A stretch of 64,000 nt of DNA from Fluviicola taffensis DSM 16823. GTDB taxonomy: Bacteria; Bacteroidota; Bacteroidia; Flavobacteriales_D; Crocinitomicaceae. The stretch spans positions 4,030,001 to 4,094,000 of the forward strand of contig NC_015321.1 in the NCBI RefSeq assembly GCF_000194605.1, written 5' to 3'. The notes below the pieces were generated by a model. The model saw nothing but the letters and a program-made list of their open reading frames with translations, was not told the DNA's origin and did no database searches. The position numbers were made by a program, and so were the translations under genes. The number at the start of each line of letters is the position of its first letter. Within the stretch, counting starts at the first letter, position 1. Positions 52,007 to 59,941 of the stretch are shown here, piece after piece.

Positions 52007-52557
52007 TGCTCAAATTCATTGGTGTTATATCCTTGGTTTGGTTTTCTTTTCAAGTAAATGCACAAGACTCATTAGCAACTTCAGCTGATACAGTTAAAAA
52101 ACACCCGTGGAAAAGAGCGTGTCTTTTTTCAGCTATACTTCCAGGTGCTGGACAAGTTTACAATCACATTGCAATGCCCAAAGGAAAAAAGAAAGCCTAT
52201 TGGAAAGTTCCATTGATTTATGCTGGATTAGGAGCAACTACTTATTTTGCATTGAAGAATAACAGCATGAAAAACCAATACCGTAATGAATATGAATCTC
52301 GGAAAATTGGAAATTCCCCAGCAAATTTTTTAGAATATGACGACCAAAGTTTGCTAACCTTATTTACAACATCTAGAAATCGACGAGATTTTGCAATTTT
52401 AGGAATTGGATTAGTTTACCTATTAAATATTGTTGACGCTGGCGTTGAAGCTCATTTCACCCGATTTGATATTAGTGAAGATTTAACGCTCTCCATTAAT
52501 CCAACAGCATACGGAACATCTGCAGTTGGAATTTCATTTCAACTTAATTTTCGTTAA
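52006..52557 (+). CDS. DUF5683 membrane/exported protein
   Basis: 183 residues; its ATG overlaps the parB stop in TAATG. An N-terminal signal (MLKFIGVISLVWFSFQVNAQ) is followed by AILPGAGQVYNHIAMPKGKKKAYWKVPLIYAGLGATTYFAL segments typical of DUF5683: PGxGQ with a Lys-rich loop and two hydrophobic stretches. Its function is unknown, but it lies between parB and dapB in many Bacteroidota. It may be an envelope protein. Confidence 0.85.
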   Translation: MLKFIGVISLVWFSFQVNAQDSLATSADTVKKHPWKRACLFSAILPGAGQVYNHIAMPKGKKKAYWKVPLIYAGLGATTYFALKNNSMKNQYRNEYESRKIGNSPANFLEYDDQSLLTLFTTSRNRRDFAILGIGLVYLLNIVDAGVEAHFTRFDISEDLTLSINPTAYGTSAVGISFQLNFR

Positions 52558-52583
52558 ATAATAGGTTCAGAACCTGAAAACAG

Positions 52584-52591
52584 TATTTTTG
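52584..52591 (+). promoter_or_regulatory. Candidate -7 box for dapB
   Basis: TATTTTTG (52584-52591) lies six bases upstream of the dapB ATG. It suggests an internal, nearly leaderless promoter in the parA-wbqC cluster. No -33 box is clear. Confidence 0.45.
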
Positions 52592-52597
52592 CGCTAC

Positions 52598-53320
52598 ATG
52601 AAAATTGGATTAATCGGATACGGAAAAATGGGAAAAGCAATCGAACGAATTGCTTTGGAACGCGGACATACTATTTCATATAAAATAGATTCTAAAAACA
52701 CCATTGATCAAGTCCAATTAAACCAAGCAGATGTTGCCATTGAGTTTACTCAACCAAGTTTAGTAATCAATCATATTGAACAGTGTATTTCCCAAGGAAC
52801 ACCTGTTGTAATTGGTACCACAGCTTGGCAAGAGCAATTGGGACATGTGTCAAAACTTGTTGCTGAGAATAACGGAGCCTTGCTTCATGCCTCCAATTTT
52901 AGTGTTGGAGTAAATATCCTATTCAATATCAATGAAAAATTAGCTGCTTTAATGTCGACTCATCCCGATTATAAAGCACAAATAGAAGAAATCCATCACA
53001 TTCAAAAATTAGATGCTCCAAGCGGAACAGCCGTTTCTTTAGCGCAGGGAATTATTGAAAACAATGAAAATTATTCTTCTTGGAAAGCAGAAACGGGTTC
53101 TTGGCCAACAGTAAATACTGGTGAACTACCCATTCAAGCAATCAGAGAGCCAGAGGTTCCTGGTACACATACGATTTCTTACACTTCAACAATAGATACT
53201 TTAACCCTGAGTCATGAGGCACATTCTAGAGATGGATTTGCTTTGGGCTCTGTCATTGCAGCTGAATTTCTTCTTGGAAAAAAAGGAGTTTTTACTATGC
53301 GTGATGTATTAGCATTTTAA
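52598..53320 (+). CDS. dapB: 4-hydroxy-tetrahydrodipicolinate reductase
   Basis: 240 residues from ATG 52598 (a TTG at 52589 is rejected). MKIGLIGYGKMGKAIERIA is the NAD(P)-binding loop, EFTQPSLVINHIEQC and GTTAW are the central motifs, and EEIHHIQKLDAPSGTAVSLA is the catalytic HH-x-x-K-DAPSGTA signature. It acts in diaminopimelate/lysine synthesis and hence peptidoglycan. It lies between DUF5683 and lepB. Confidence 0.96.
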   Translation: MKIGLIGYGKMGKAIERIALERGHTISYKIDSKNTIDQVQLNQADVAIEFTQPSLVINHIEQCISQGTPVVIGTTAWQEQLGHVSKLVAENNGALLHASNFSVGVNILFNINEKLAALMSTHPDYKAQIEEIHHIQKLDAPSGTAVSLAQGIIENNENYSSWKAETGSWPTVNTGELPIQAIREPEVPGTHTISYTSTIDTLTLSHEAHSRDGFALGSVIAAEFLLGKKGVFTMRDVLAF

Positions 53321-53325
53321 GCCTT

Positions 53326-55248
53326 ATGGAATTTTTACACTACAAATATTACTTACTTGTTCTCGTTATTATTCATCCGATACTTTCGCTTTGGTGGAAA
53401 TCTTTCGAGCGAATGGGAGCAAAATCTTGGCAAGCATTTATACCCGTTTACAATTATTATATTGTCTTTAAATTTGGCTCAGGAAAACCTTGGTGGTCAT
53501 TGTTAATGTTCGTTCCGGGAATTCACATCATCATGTGGATGGTCGCTAACCTTTCTTATATTCGAAGATTTGGATTCTTTTCTGTGGGAGACACCTTGCA
53601 AGGGATTTTCTTTCCATATTTAATTTTGTGGAAAATTGCGAATGCAACGGATGAAACACTTCCAGTTTTAGCACCTACAAATTGGGCTAGTCCGGTAGAA
53701 GTTGCTAAAAGAACAAACAGCGATCACGTAACTCTGTTTTTAATATTGCCTGTTATCGGTCACATTGCGGCGTATGTATTGTCATTCCGTTCGAAAAGAA
53801 TTGGTAAAAAATCTGCCATTAAAGAATGGGGAGATTCCATCATTTTTGCTTTAGTAGCAGCAAGTATTATTCGTACCTATGTGTTTGAGCCGTTTCAAAT
53901 TCCTACTGGATCGATGGAAAAAACATTATTGGTTGGCGATTTCTTATTTGTGAACAAATTGTCTTACGGGCCAAAGGTTCCTGTAACTCCTTTCTCGTTT
54001 CCGTTAGCTCACAATACGATTCCATTTATTAATGTGAAATCGTATTTAGGAATTGAAACTGCTAATTTCTACCGTTTACCTGGTTTTGGAGATATTCAAC
54101 GAAATGATGTGATGGTTTTCAATTATCCATCGGGAGATACGGCGGTTTATGATCCTCGCGTACCAGATGGTTTGATGGGACACGATTATCATGGGATTTT
54201 AATTGAAGAAGCAAAATTGCTTTTTTCAGAAAAATATGCTGGTGAACGAAATATTATATCCACCCGAATTTACGATAGCATTACCCAAGAATTTGCAAAG
54301 AATGGTCAAGTTTCAAGTGATCCTGCAGGACTCAAATCATATACTGATTATTTAGCTGTAAAAGGTGTGATCGATTCCAAAGGCGCTGAATTTATACGTG
54401 ACTTTGAAAAGTGGAAAGCAAAAGCAAGAATCGTTTTGAGCGAACAAAAAATTGCGCATACTGGCGAGGGTATTATTAAGCATTACGGATTGATTTACAG
54501 ACCAGTAGATAAACGGGAGAACTACATTAAACGATGTGTTGGTTTACCTGGGGATGAATTAGAAATCAAAAAATCAGTACTTTACGTAAATGGAAAAGTG
54601 GCGTGGAAGGCTCCTTATCAAAATATTATGTACTATGTTTTGGGAACTAAAATTCCAGGAAGATATTTAGAAGACATTGGACTTTCCGCATCCCCTGAAA
54701 TCGGAGACTATACAATAGATGATAGCTCTTATGTAACTGTTGCATACTTGACAAGAGAAAAACTAGCTCAGTTGAAAAAACGTTCTCCAAATACTAAATT
54801 TGAGGTGAGTTTAACTCCTCAATATTCAGATGATTCGAATTACAAACCAACCAACACTGAATTAATTGAAAATCTGGGAATGTTCCCGAAGGATTTTTAC
54901 ATAAACAATACCGTTTCAGATTTTACCAAATTCCGTATTCCTGCAAAAGGTGCTGTTGTTAAACTATCTGGTAAAAATATTGCTTGGTACCGAAGAATCA
55001 TTACAGCATACGAAGGTCATAAATTACAGGAAAAGAAAGATGGAATTTACATTGATGGCAAGAAGGTGACTTCGTACAAGTTTGCAATGAATTACTATTG
55101 GTTAATGGGAGATAATCGCTATAAATCTGCAGATTCGAGAGTCTGGGGATTTGTTCCTGAAGATCATGTTGTTGGTAAGGCTTCTATTGTTTGGTTCTCT
55201 AAAGGTGCAGAAATTCGCTGGGATCGAATTTTTAAAGCCATTCGTTGA
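53326..55248 (+). CDS. lepB: Signal peptidase I with DUF5684-type membrane domain
   Basis: 640 residues, much longer than most LepB. The first 150 residues (FHLYYKYYLL start region, FVPGIHIIMWMVANLSYIRRFG, PYLILWKIANATD) are a multi-helix membrane domain of DUF5684 type. The peptidase follows: SIIRTYVFEPFQIPTGSMEKTL holds the catalytic Ser in GSM, YIKRCVGLPGDELEI the catalytic Lys, and YWLMGDNRYKSADSRVWGFV the conserved box. Inserts of 100-200 residues separate these boxes, as is usual in Bacteroidota. It removes Sec signal peptides outside the inner membrane. It overlaps wbqC by one base. Confidence 0.94.
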   Translation: MEFLHYKYYLLVLVIIHPILSLWWKSFERMGAKSWQAFIPVYNYYIVFKFGSGKPWWSLLMFVPGIHIIMWMVANLSYIRRFGFFSVGDTLQGIFFPYLILWKIANATDETLPVLAPTNWASPVEVAKRTNSDHVTLFLILPVIGHIAAYVLSFRSKRIGKKSAIKEWGDSIIFALVAASIIRTYVFEPFQIPTGSMEKTLLVGDFLFVNKLSYGPKVPVTPFSFPLAHNTIPFINVKSYLGIETANFYRLPGFGDIQRNDVMVFNYPSGDTAVYDPRVPDGLMGHDYHGILIEEAKLLFSEKYAGERNIISTRIYDSITQEFAKNGQVSSDPAGLKSYTDYLAVKGVIDSKGAEFIRDFEKWKAKARIVLSEQKIAHTGEGIIKHYGLIYRPVDKRENYIKRCVGLPGDELEIKKSVLYVNGKVAWKAPYQNIMYYVLGTKIPGRYLEDIGLSASPEIGDYTIDDSSYVTVAYLTREKLAQLKKRSPNTKFEVSLTPQYSDDSNYKPTNTELIENLGMFPKDFYINNTVSDFTKFRIPAKGAVVKLSGKNIAWYRRIITAYEGHKLQEKKDGIYIDGKKVTSYKFAMNYYWLMGDNRYKSADSRVWGFVPEDHVVGKASIVWFSKGAEIRWDRIFKAIR

Positions 55249-55838
55249 TGTCTTTTCCAGTTTTTCCCATAGCCTATTTTGGAAGTGTTCGTTATTTTCA
55301 AGATTTAGCTCAAGAGAAACAGGTTTGCCTAGAAATTAGTGATCATTTACCGAAACAAACTTTTCGTAATAGAATGATTATTTTGGGTTCTCAAGGTCCG
55401 CAAGTGCTAACAATGCCACTTGAAAAACCTGCTGGATCTAAGACTCTAACAAAAGATGTAGTAATCTCCTATCAGCAAAACTGGCCAACGATTCATTGGA
55501 GATCTTTGAAAACAAGTTATGCTGCAGCTCCATTTTTCGAGCATTACGCATCCGATATAGAACAATTGCTTTTCAAAAAATTCAAATTCTTAGTTGATTT
55601 GAATTTGGAAATAAATGCATTCATCCAGGATGCTTTTCAGTTTTCGGTTGAATCTACCCTTACCGAAACTTACGAAACTTCTTATTCTACAGATTATCGA
55701 GAATCGAACTACGAAACCTTAGCAATGATCGGAACATACAATCAAGTGCTTTTCACACAAAAACAATTTGTTCCCGAAGTTTCTATTCTAGATTTGCTAT
55801 TTTGCGAAGGTCCAATTGGTAGAAAGCTGATTCTTTAA
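55248..55838 (+). CDS. WbqC-like family protein
   Basis: 196 residues from ATG 55248, overlapping the lepB stop by one base (TGATG). The start FPIAYFGSVRYFQDLAQEK matches the WbqC family opening, and HWRSLKTSYAAAPFFEHYASDI is the conserved middle. WbqC proteins occur near O-antigen and aminotransferase genes and near lepB in the Bacteroidota; a biochemical role (perhaps acyl or aminoacyl transfer to sugars) has not been settled. No signal peptide. Confidence 0.87.
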   Translation: MSFPVFPIAYFGSVRYFQDLAQEKQVCLEISDHLPKQTFRNRMIILGSQGPQVLTMPLEKPAGSKTLTKDVVISYQQNWPTIHWRSLKTSYAAAPFFEHYASDIEQLLFKKFKFLVDLNLEINAFIQDAFQFSVESTLTETYETSYSTDYRESNYETLAMIGTYNQVLFTQKQFVPEVSILDLLFCEGPIGRKLIL

Positions 55839-55989
55839 ATGCATTCCGTAAATAACTAAATAGCTGTAAATCAACACGTTTTATTTTGTTGTAATTTTTT
55901 ATCGGTATTTTTTTACATAAAATTATGTCTATCAGATTTCTTATTGTATATTTGAACTGATTTAGGTGGTTAGGTTAGGTTGATTAGTG

Positions 55990-56030
55990 AATGGAGTTAG
56001 GACGCCCGTCTTGACTCCATTTACGCTTTT
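55990..56030. terminator. Hairpin between convergent wbqC and secreted-protein genes
   Basis: AATGGAGTTAGGACG (about 55990-56004) and CGTCTTGACTCCATT (about 56007-56021) pair with only G-U exceptions. TTTACGCTTTT follows on the plus strand. The T-run is weak, so it is a probable but not certain terminator. Confidence 0.55.
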
Positions 56031-57411
56031 AAGGCTTTACCACTTCTACCATCGTTCCCTGATTCAATTTTTGCGTCTTATATTGAACGGGTAATCTTTC
56101 CCGATACAAGTATTTTTTCTGAGTAGTTTCAAAAGGACGATAAATGTAATAGACACTATTCGACTTAATTTGAATGTTCTCTGGATACTTAAAATGCAAT
56201 TCAATCGGTTGACTCAATTTTCCAGTTGAAGTATTGAAATGTCTTAATTGAGCTTTTCCTGCCACTTCATAATAGATGTAAATCTCCCCCGTTTCATAAT
56301 CTTGAATCAAACGTTTTTTCCACCCATTTTCTTTCGGTTGTAGGTGATAGTAAATAGGAACACTATCCAATAAATCTCCTTTATAAGAATACTTGAACAA
56401 TAAATTCTTGTAATGATCAAACAAAAACACCGAATCGTTTCGAGCAAAAATCGGAGCGTATAGTTGTTTGTAATAGATCGATCCTGTAAAATGATACATT
56501 CCTACCCAAATCTCTTTATCAATCCCCGTTTCATTCTCTTTATCCATTGCCCATAATTTAGTTCGTACATCCACATACTTAAACTCAGAGCGGTACAATT
56601 CCATCATTAAATCATCTTGAACCTTTGCAATTTTTTTGTATGTTGAATCAACTACGTCGTAGGTGAAATAATCAAACGCAGGGAAATTGGGATTGAAATT
56701 GGAAAAATAGAACTTCGTATATGCAGAATCTACAATTGGAGCAATGTAAGCCATGTAATAATCCTTCTCAATTTGAGCGATTTCAATTCTACGTTCTGTT
56801 TCAACGATTCCATAGATTTTTTTATCCGTAACTACATGAGGATTTCCCCTATAATCGCGAATCAATTCTTTTGCTTGTTCTGGGAGAGAGATTTCACCCA
56901 AAGATTTAAACCCATCATACAAAAGCAATTCAGTGCCTTTCTTTAAGTTTTTAGGATAAGTTAATAGGACTAAATGATCGTTTGGAAGGAATTCAAAATC
57001 GGAAACAGAAACTCTGGAAGATTCAAAAATAGTATCTGGTGATCCTGGTGGCTTAATAACCACTTCTTCAATCAATCTTTCTTTGCTGTAATACATCCTT
57101 ACTTGAATGGTAAGCGTATCTGTGGATTTTCCAGAGAATACTTTTGTAGGAATCTTTTCAATGGAGTTAAACGCGATATGTTCCAATTCAAAGGTCGTTG
57201 CTTTACTTGTTGAAACAGTAAAATAACTTACTCCTTTGAGCGAAGTATATACTGAAGTAACGAGTGAATCTCCTTGAAATTGCCGAATAAAAACCCGAGA
57301 AATCGGATCGGAATTACTTCTATCCTTCGCTATAATACGAATGGTTGTTGTTTGAGCGAATGCCGTAATCAGATAAAAATGAATACAAATTAGTGTAAGA
57401 ATTGGTTTCAT
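56029..57411 (-). CDS. Exported protein with carboxypeptidase-regulatory-like N-domain
   Basis: 460 residues. MKPILTLICIHFYLITAFAQ is a signal peptide. Residues about 20-110 look like a carboxypeptidase-regulatory-like or CNA-B beta-sandwich (IRIIAKDRSNSDPISRVFIR, ELEHIAFNSIEKIP). The larger C-terminal part has propeller-like repeating strands (LLLYDGFKSLGEISLPEQAK, FLFDHYKNLLFKYSYKGDLL) and lacks catalytic motifs. It is exported and presumably envelope-associated. Single gene between convergent wbqC and the ilvE terminator. Confidence 0.68.
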   Translation of the reverse strand: MKPILTLICIHFYLITAFAQTTTIRIIAKDRSNSDPISRVFIRQFQGDSLVTSVYTSLKGVSYFTVSTSKATTFELEHIAFNSIEKIPTKVFSGKSTDTLTIQVRMYYSKERLIEEVVIKPPGSPDTIFESSRVSVSDFEFLPNDHLVLLTYPKNLKKGTELLLYDGFKSLGEISLPEQAKELIRDYRGNPHVVTDKKIYGIVETERRIEIAQIEKDYYMAYIAPIVDSAYTKFYFSNFNPNFPAFDYFTYDVVDSTYKKIAKVQDDLMMELYRSEFKYVDVRTKLWAMDKENETGIDKEIWVGMYHFTGSIYYKQLYAPIFARNDSVFLFDHYKNLLFKYSYKGDLLDSVPIYYHLQPKENGWKKRLIQDYETGEIYIYYEVAGKAQLRHFNTSTGKLSQPIELHFKYPENIQIKSNSVYYIYRPFETTQKKYLYRERLPVQYKTQKLNQGTMVEVVKP

Positions 57412-57454
57412 GGCTCATCGTTTCTTTAGAGATGCATTTGATGTCAAATTTCCA

Positions 57455-57494
57455 TAAAAAAAAATAGTGGGAGCACGATTAATCGCACCCCCAC
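57455..57494 (-). terminator. Intrinsic terminator of ilvE
   Basis: On the minus strand GTGGGGGTGCGATT and AATCGTGCTCCCAC pair along 14 positions with three G-U pairs. A run of nine T follows. It is about 20 bases after the ilvE stop. Confidence 0.82.
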
Positions 57495-57515
57495 AGTATT
57501 CTTTTTGTTTAAAAA

Positions 57516-58583
57516 TTATATTTTAGAAAGCCAACCAAAGGTATCTTCCACTTTACCAGATTTAATATCATCTAAATAAGCGTGAACTTTCAATGAAAAA
57601 GTTCTCGTTTCAATTGCTGGAAGAATTAAATCTTCTTCTCTGTATCCAATTTTTGCGATATGTGCAATTGTTGCAGCGGTACCAGCTCCAAAAGCCTCTG
57701 TCAATCTACCTTCACGGTGTGCTTGAACAACTTCAGCAACAGAAACCTGACGCTCTTCTACAGGCATTCCCCACATTTTAGCCACTTCAACTACTGAACG
57801 TTTTGTAATACCACGCAAAATAGTATCTGTTTCTTCAGAAGGAGTAATTAACACTCCGTCAATCACAAACATCACATTCATTGTACCTGATTCTTCAATG
57901 TACTCGTGTGTTTTTCCGTCTGTCCAAACCAACTGATGGTATCCCTTTTGTTGACCTAACCTTGCAGGATACAAAGCAGCAGCATAATTACCAGCTGTTT
58001 TTGCTCTTCCTACTCCACCAACAGATGCTCTTGTATAGAATTCTTCAATTTTCACATTCACTGGCTCATTGTAGTAAGCTCCAACAGGGCATGCGAAAAT
58101 CACGAATCGATACGTGTCAGAAGGTTTGATTCCGATATACTCATCCGTTCCAAACAAAAAAGGTCTCAAATACAACGAGAATCCTTCTTTCGTAGGAATC
58201 CAATCACTTTCTATTTCAACGAATTTACGAGTCAATTCAACAAAAACTTTTTCAGGAATTACTGGCATACACATACGTGCACAAGATTCCTCAAAGCGTT
58301 TGGCATTCATATCTGGTCGGAAAATTGCGATTTCCCCACCATCCATTCTGTAGGCTTTTAAGCCCTCAAAAATAGATTGCCCATAATGAATAACTGAAGT
58401 TGCAGGATGCATGGAAAGAGGTCCAAAAGGCATAATCTCAGGATCTTGCCAAGCTCCGTCTTTGTAATCCATAATTAGCATGTGATCTGAAAAAACTTTA
58501 CCAAATGGCAAGTTGTCCCAATCAACAGCACTTAATTTTGACTCTTGGGTACGAGTAACTTTAATGGTGTCTTGTAATATCAT
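57516..58583 (-). CDS. ilvE: Branched-chain amino acid aminotransferase
   Basis: 355 residues from ATG 58583; a much longer frame (start near 58769) is rejected because its first 62 residues do not fit the family. PLP class IV fold. MILQDTIKVTRTQESKL is the usual beginning of the longer (BCAT group II) enzymes, YGQSIFEGLKAYRMDGGEI is the substrate loop, the PLP lysine is in RAKTAGNYAAALYPARLG, and EESGTMNVMF and ITKRSVVEVA follow. It interconverts Leu, Ile, Val and their 2-oxoacids. A terminator follows. Confidence 0.95.
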   Translation of the reverse strand: MILQDTIKVTRTQESKLSAVDWDNLPFGKVFSDHMLIMDYKDGAWQDPEIMPFGPLSMHPATSVIHYGQSIFEGLKAYRMDGGEIAIFRPDMNAKRFEESCARMCMPVIPEKVFVELTRKFVEIESDWIPTKEGFSLYLRPFLFGTDEYIGIKPSDTYRFVIFACPVGAYYNEPVNVKIEEFYTRASVGGVGRAKTAGNYAAALYPARLGQQKGYHQLVWTDGKTHEYIEESGTMNVMFVIDGVLITPSEETDTILRGITKRSVVEVAKMWGMPVEERQVSVAEVVQAHREGRLTEAFGAGTAATIAHIAKIGYREEDLILPAIETRTFSLKVHAYLDDIKSGKVEDTFGWLSKI

Positions 58584-58692
58584 AACGACTAATAGATACG
58601 CGAATATACCTAAATAAGTTGACGATTCCATGAACATTTGGGAAGTAATTCCAATATTTGTACCAACAAGTATTTTTAATGGATTCAAATAA

Positions 58693-59847
58693 ATGCTAAG
58701 ATATTGTACACTTTTACAGAACAGATTTTTAAGAAACGTAAAGCTTCTAATCATTCTTCTTTTGCTCATTTCTTCGAGAACAATTCATGGGCAAACACAT
58801 TCATTTAGTGGGACAATTGGGAAATACCCCATCTATTTACAACTTTCATTCAAGGGGGCTCACGTTGATGGGTACTACTTTTACAAGAATAAATTGATTG
58901 ATATTTCATTAACTGGTACAACTAAAGATGGACTAATTACCATGAATTCTTCCAAAGATTTTGAAGAGGACGAATCAAATAGAGAAATTTTCAAATTCAA
59001 ATGGCCTAGTAAAACTATTGAAGGGAGTTGGACTAAAAACGGAAAATCCTTAACTCTCAAACTCTATCAATTATCTCCTAAAGAAACAAGTAATCCAAAA
59101 TGTTTGAACACTCATTTAGTGAATTCATTTGGGAAATTAAGTGAATTAACAAAAGTGAAAATTGGACTTTTCAAATTGAAGGAGATTGATTCAATTCAAG
59201 TGATTAACGGAATAAAGATTCGCTACTTTGAAGAGATTCTTACAGGAATTCAACTTTTTAGAATTGATTCAGGAATGACAGAAAGCAAACAAAAAGATGC
59301 TAATCTTTTTTTAGAATCGCTACAAATAGCTGAATTTTTAGATGGCTTAGATTGTGCTTCTTACTCAAGTTATGGAATGGATTATGATTACACATTTTAT
59401 GACATTAATCTTTCAACTGATTTTATTTCCTATGCTGTATTTACAAGTTATTATTGTGGTGGGGCTCATCCCAGTGAAGCTAATTATGGCATCAACTACA
59501 ATTTGAATTCTAAAAAGAAAATAAAAGTCACTGATTACCTCAATCCAAATCAAGAAGCCGATTTCAATAAGCGTATTTATACATACTTAGCGAAAATTGA
59601 ACCTTCCTATTTTGATGAAAATAATCAATTGGATGAAATGGGAATGGAATGTCAATATTTCAAAAAAGAACTTTGGACTACTGAATGTGAATTCGTTTTT
59701 ACAGCTAAAGGGATCAAATTGCTACCAAGCTTTTCACATTACAATGCACCATGTATGGACCCTCAATGGGCTGTCATTCCCTATTCTGAAGTGAAAGATC
59801 TAATAAAACCTGAATACTGGAAAGCATTAAATGGATGGAAACCTTAA
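58693..59847 (+). CDS. DUF3298-containing exported protein
   Basis: 384 residues. A basic start and a hydrophobic stretch (VKLLIILLLLISSRTIHGQ) form a signal. The C-terminal half has the DUF3298 signature: FTSYYCGGAHPSEANYGINYN followed by NLNSKKKIKVTDYL and the end PYSEVKDLIKPEYW. DUF3298 proteins are envelope proteins of unknown role, related to RsiV-type anti-sigma domains. The N-terminal domain is a second strand-rich module. No partner genes. Confidence 0.8.
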   Translation: MLRYCTLLQNRFLRNVKLLIILLLLISSRTIHGQTHSFSGTIGKYPIYLQLSFKGAHVDGYYFYKNKLIDISLTGTTKDGLITMNSSKDFEEDESNREIFKFKWPSKTIEGSWTKNGKSLTLKLYQLSPKETSNPKCLNTHLVNSFGKLSELTKVKIGLFKLKEIDSIQVINGIKIRYFEEILTGIQLFRIDSGMTESKQKDANLFLESLQIAEFLDGLDCASYSSYGMDYDYTFYDINLSTDFISYAVFTSYYCGGAHPSEANYGINYNLNSKKKIKVTDYLNPNQEADFNKRIYTYLAKIEPSYFDENNQLDEMGMECQYFKKELWTTECEFVFTAKGIKLLPSFSHYNAPCMDPQWAVIPYSEVKDLIKPEYWKALNGWKP

Positions 59848-59886
59848 TTTTGTAATCAATGAAAGACCAAAACATCTTTCAGAGTA

Positions 59887-59912
59887 TGACGTAATATTGC
59901 GGAATTACGTCA
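59887..59912. promoter_or_regulatory. Perfect palindromic site upstream of recQ
   Basis: TGACGTAAT (59887-59895) and ATTACGTCA (59904-59912) match perfectly around 8 bases, 29 bases before the recQ ATG. No T-run follows, so a repressor operator is more likely than a terminator. Confidence 0.5.
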
Positions 59913-59941
59913 CGAGGAAATCATCGCTTTAAGCAAAATAT

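Noticed and set aside
58584-58769. N-terminal extension of ilvE by 62 residues
   Set aside because: The added part is hydrophobic and basic, does not fit branched-chain aminotransferases, and overlaps the divergent DUF3298 gene; ATG 58583 gives a normal-length enzyme.
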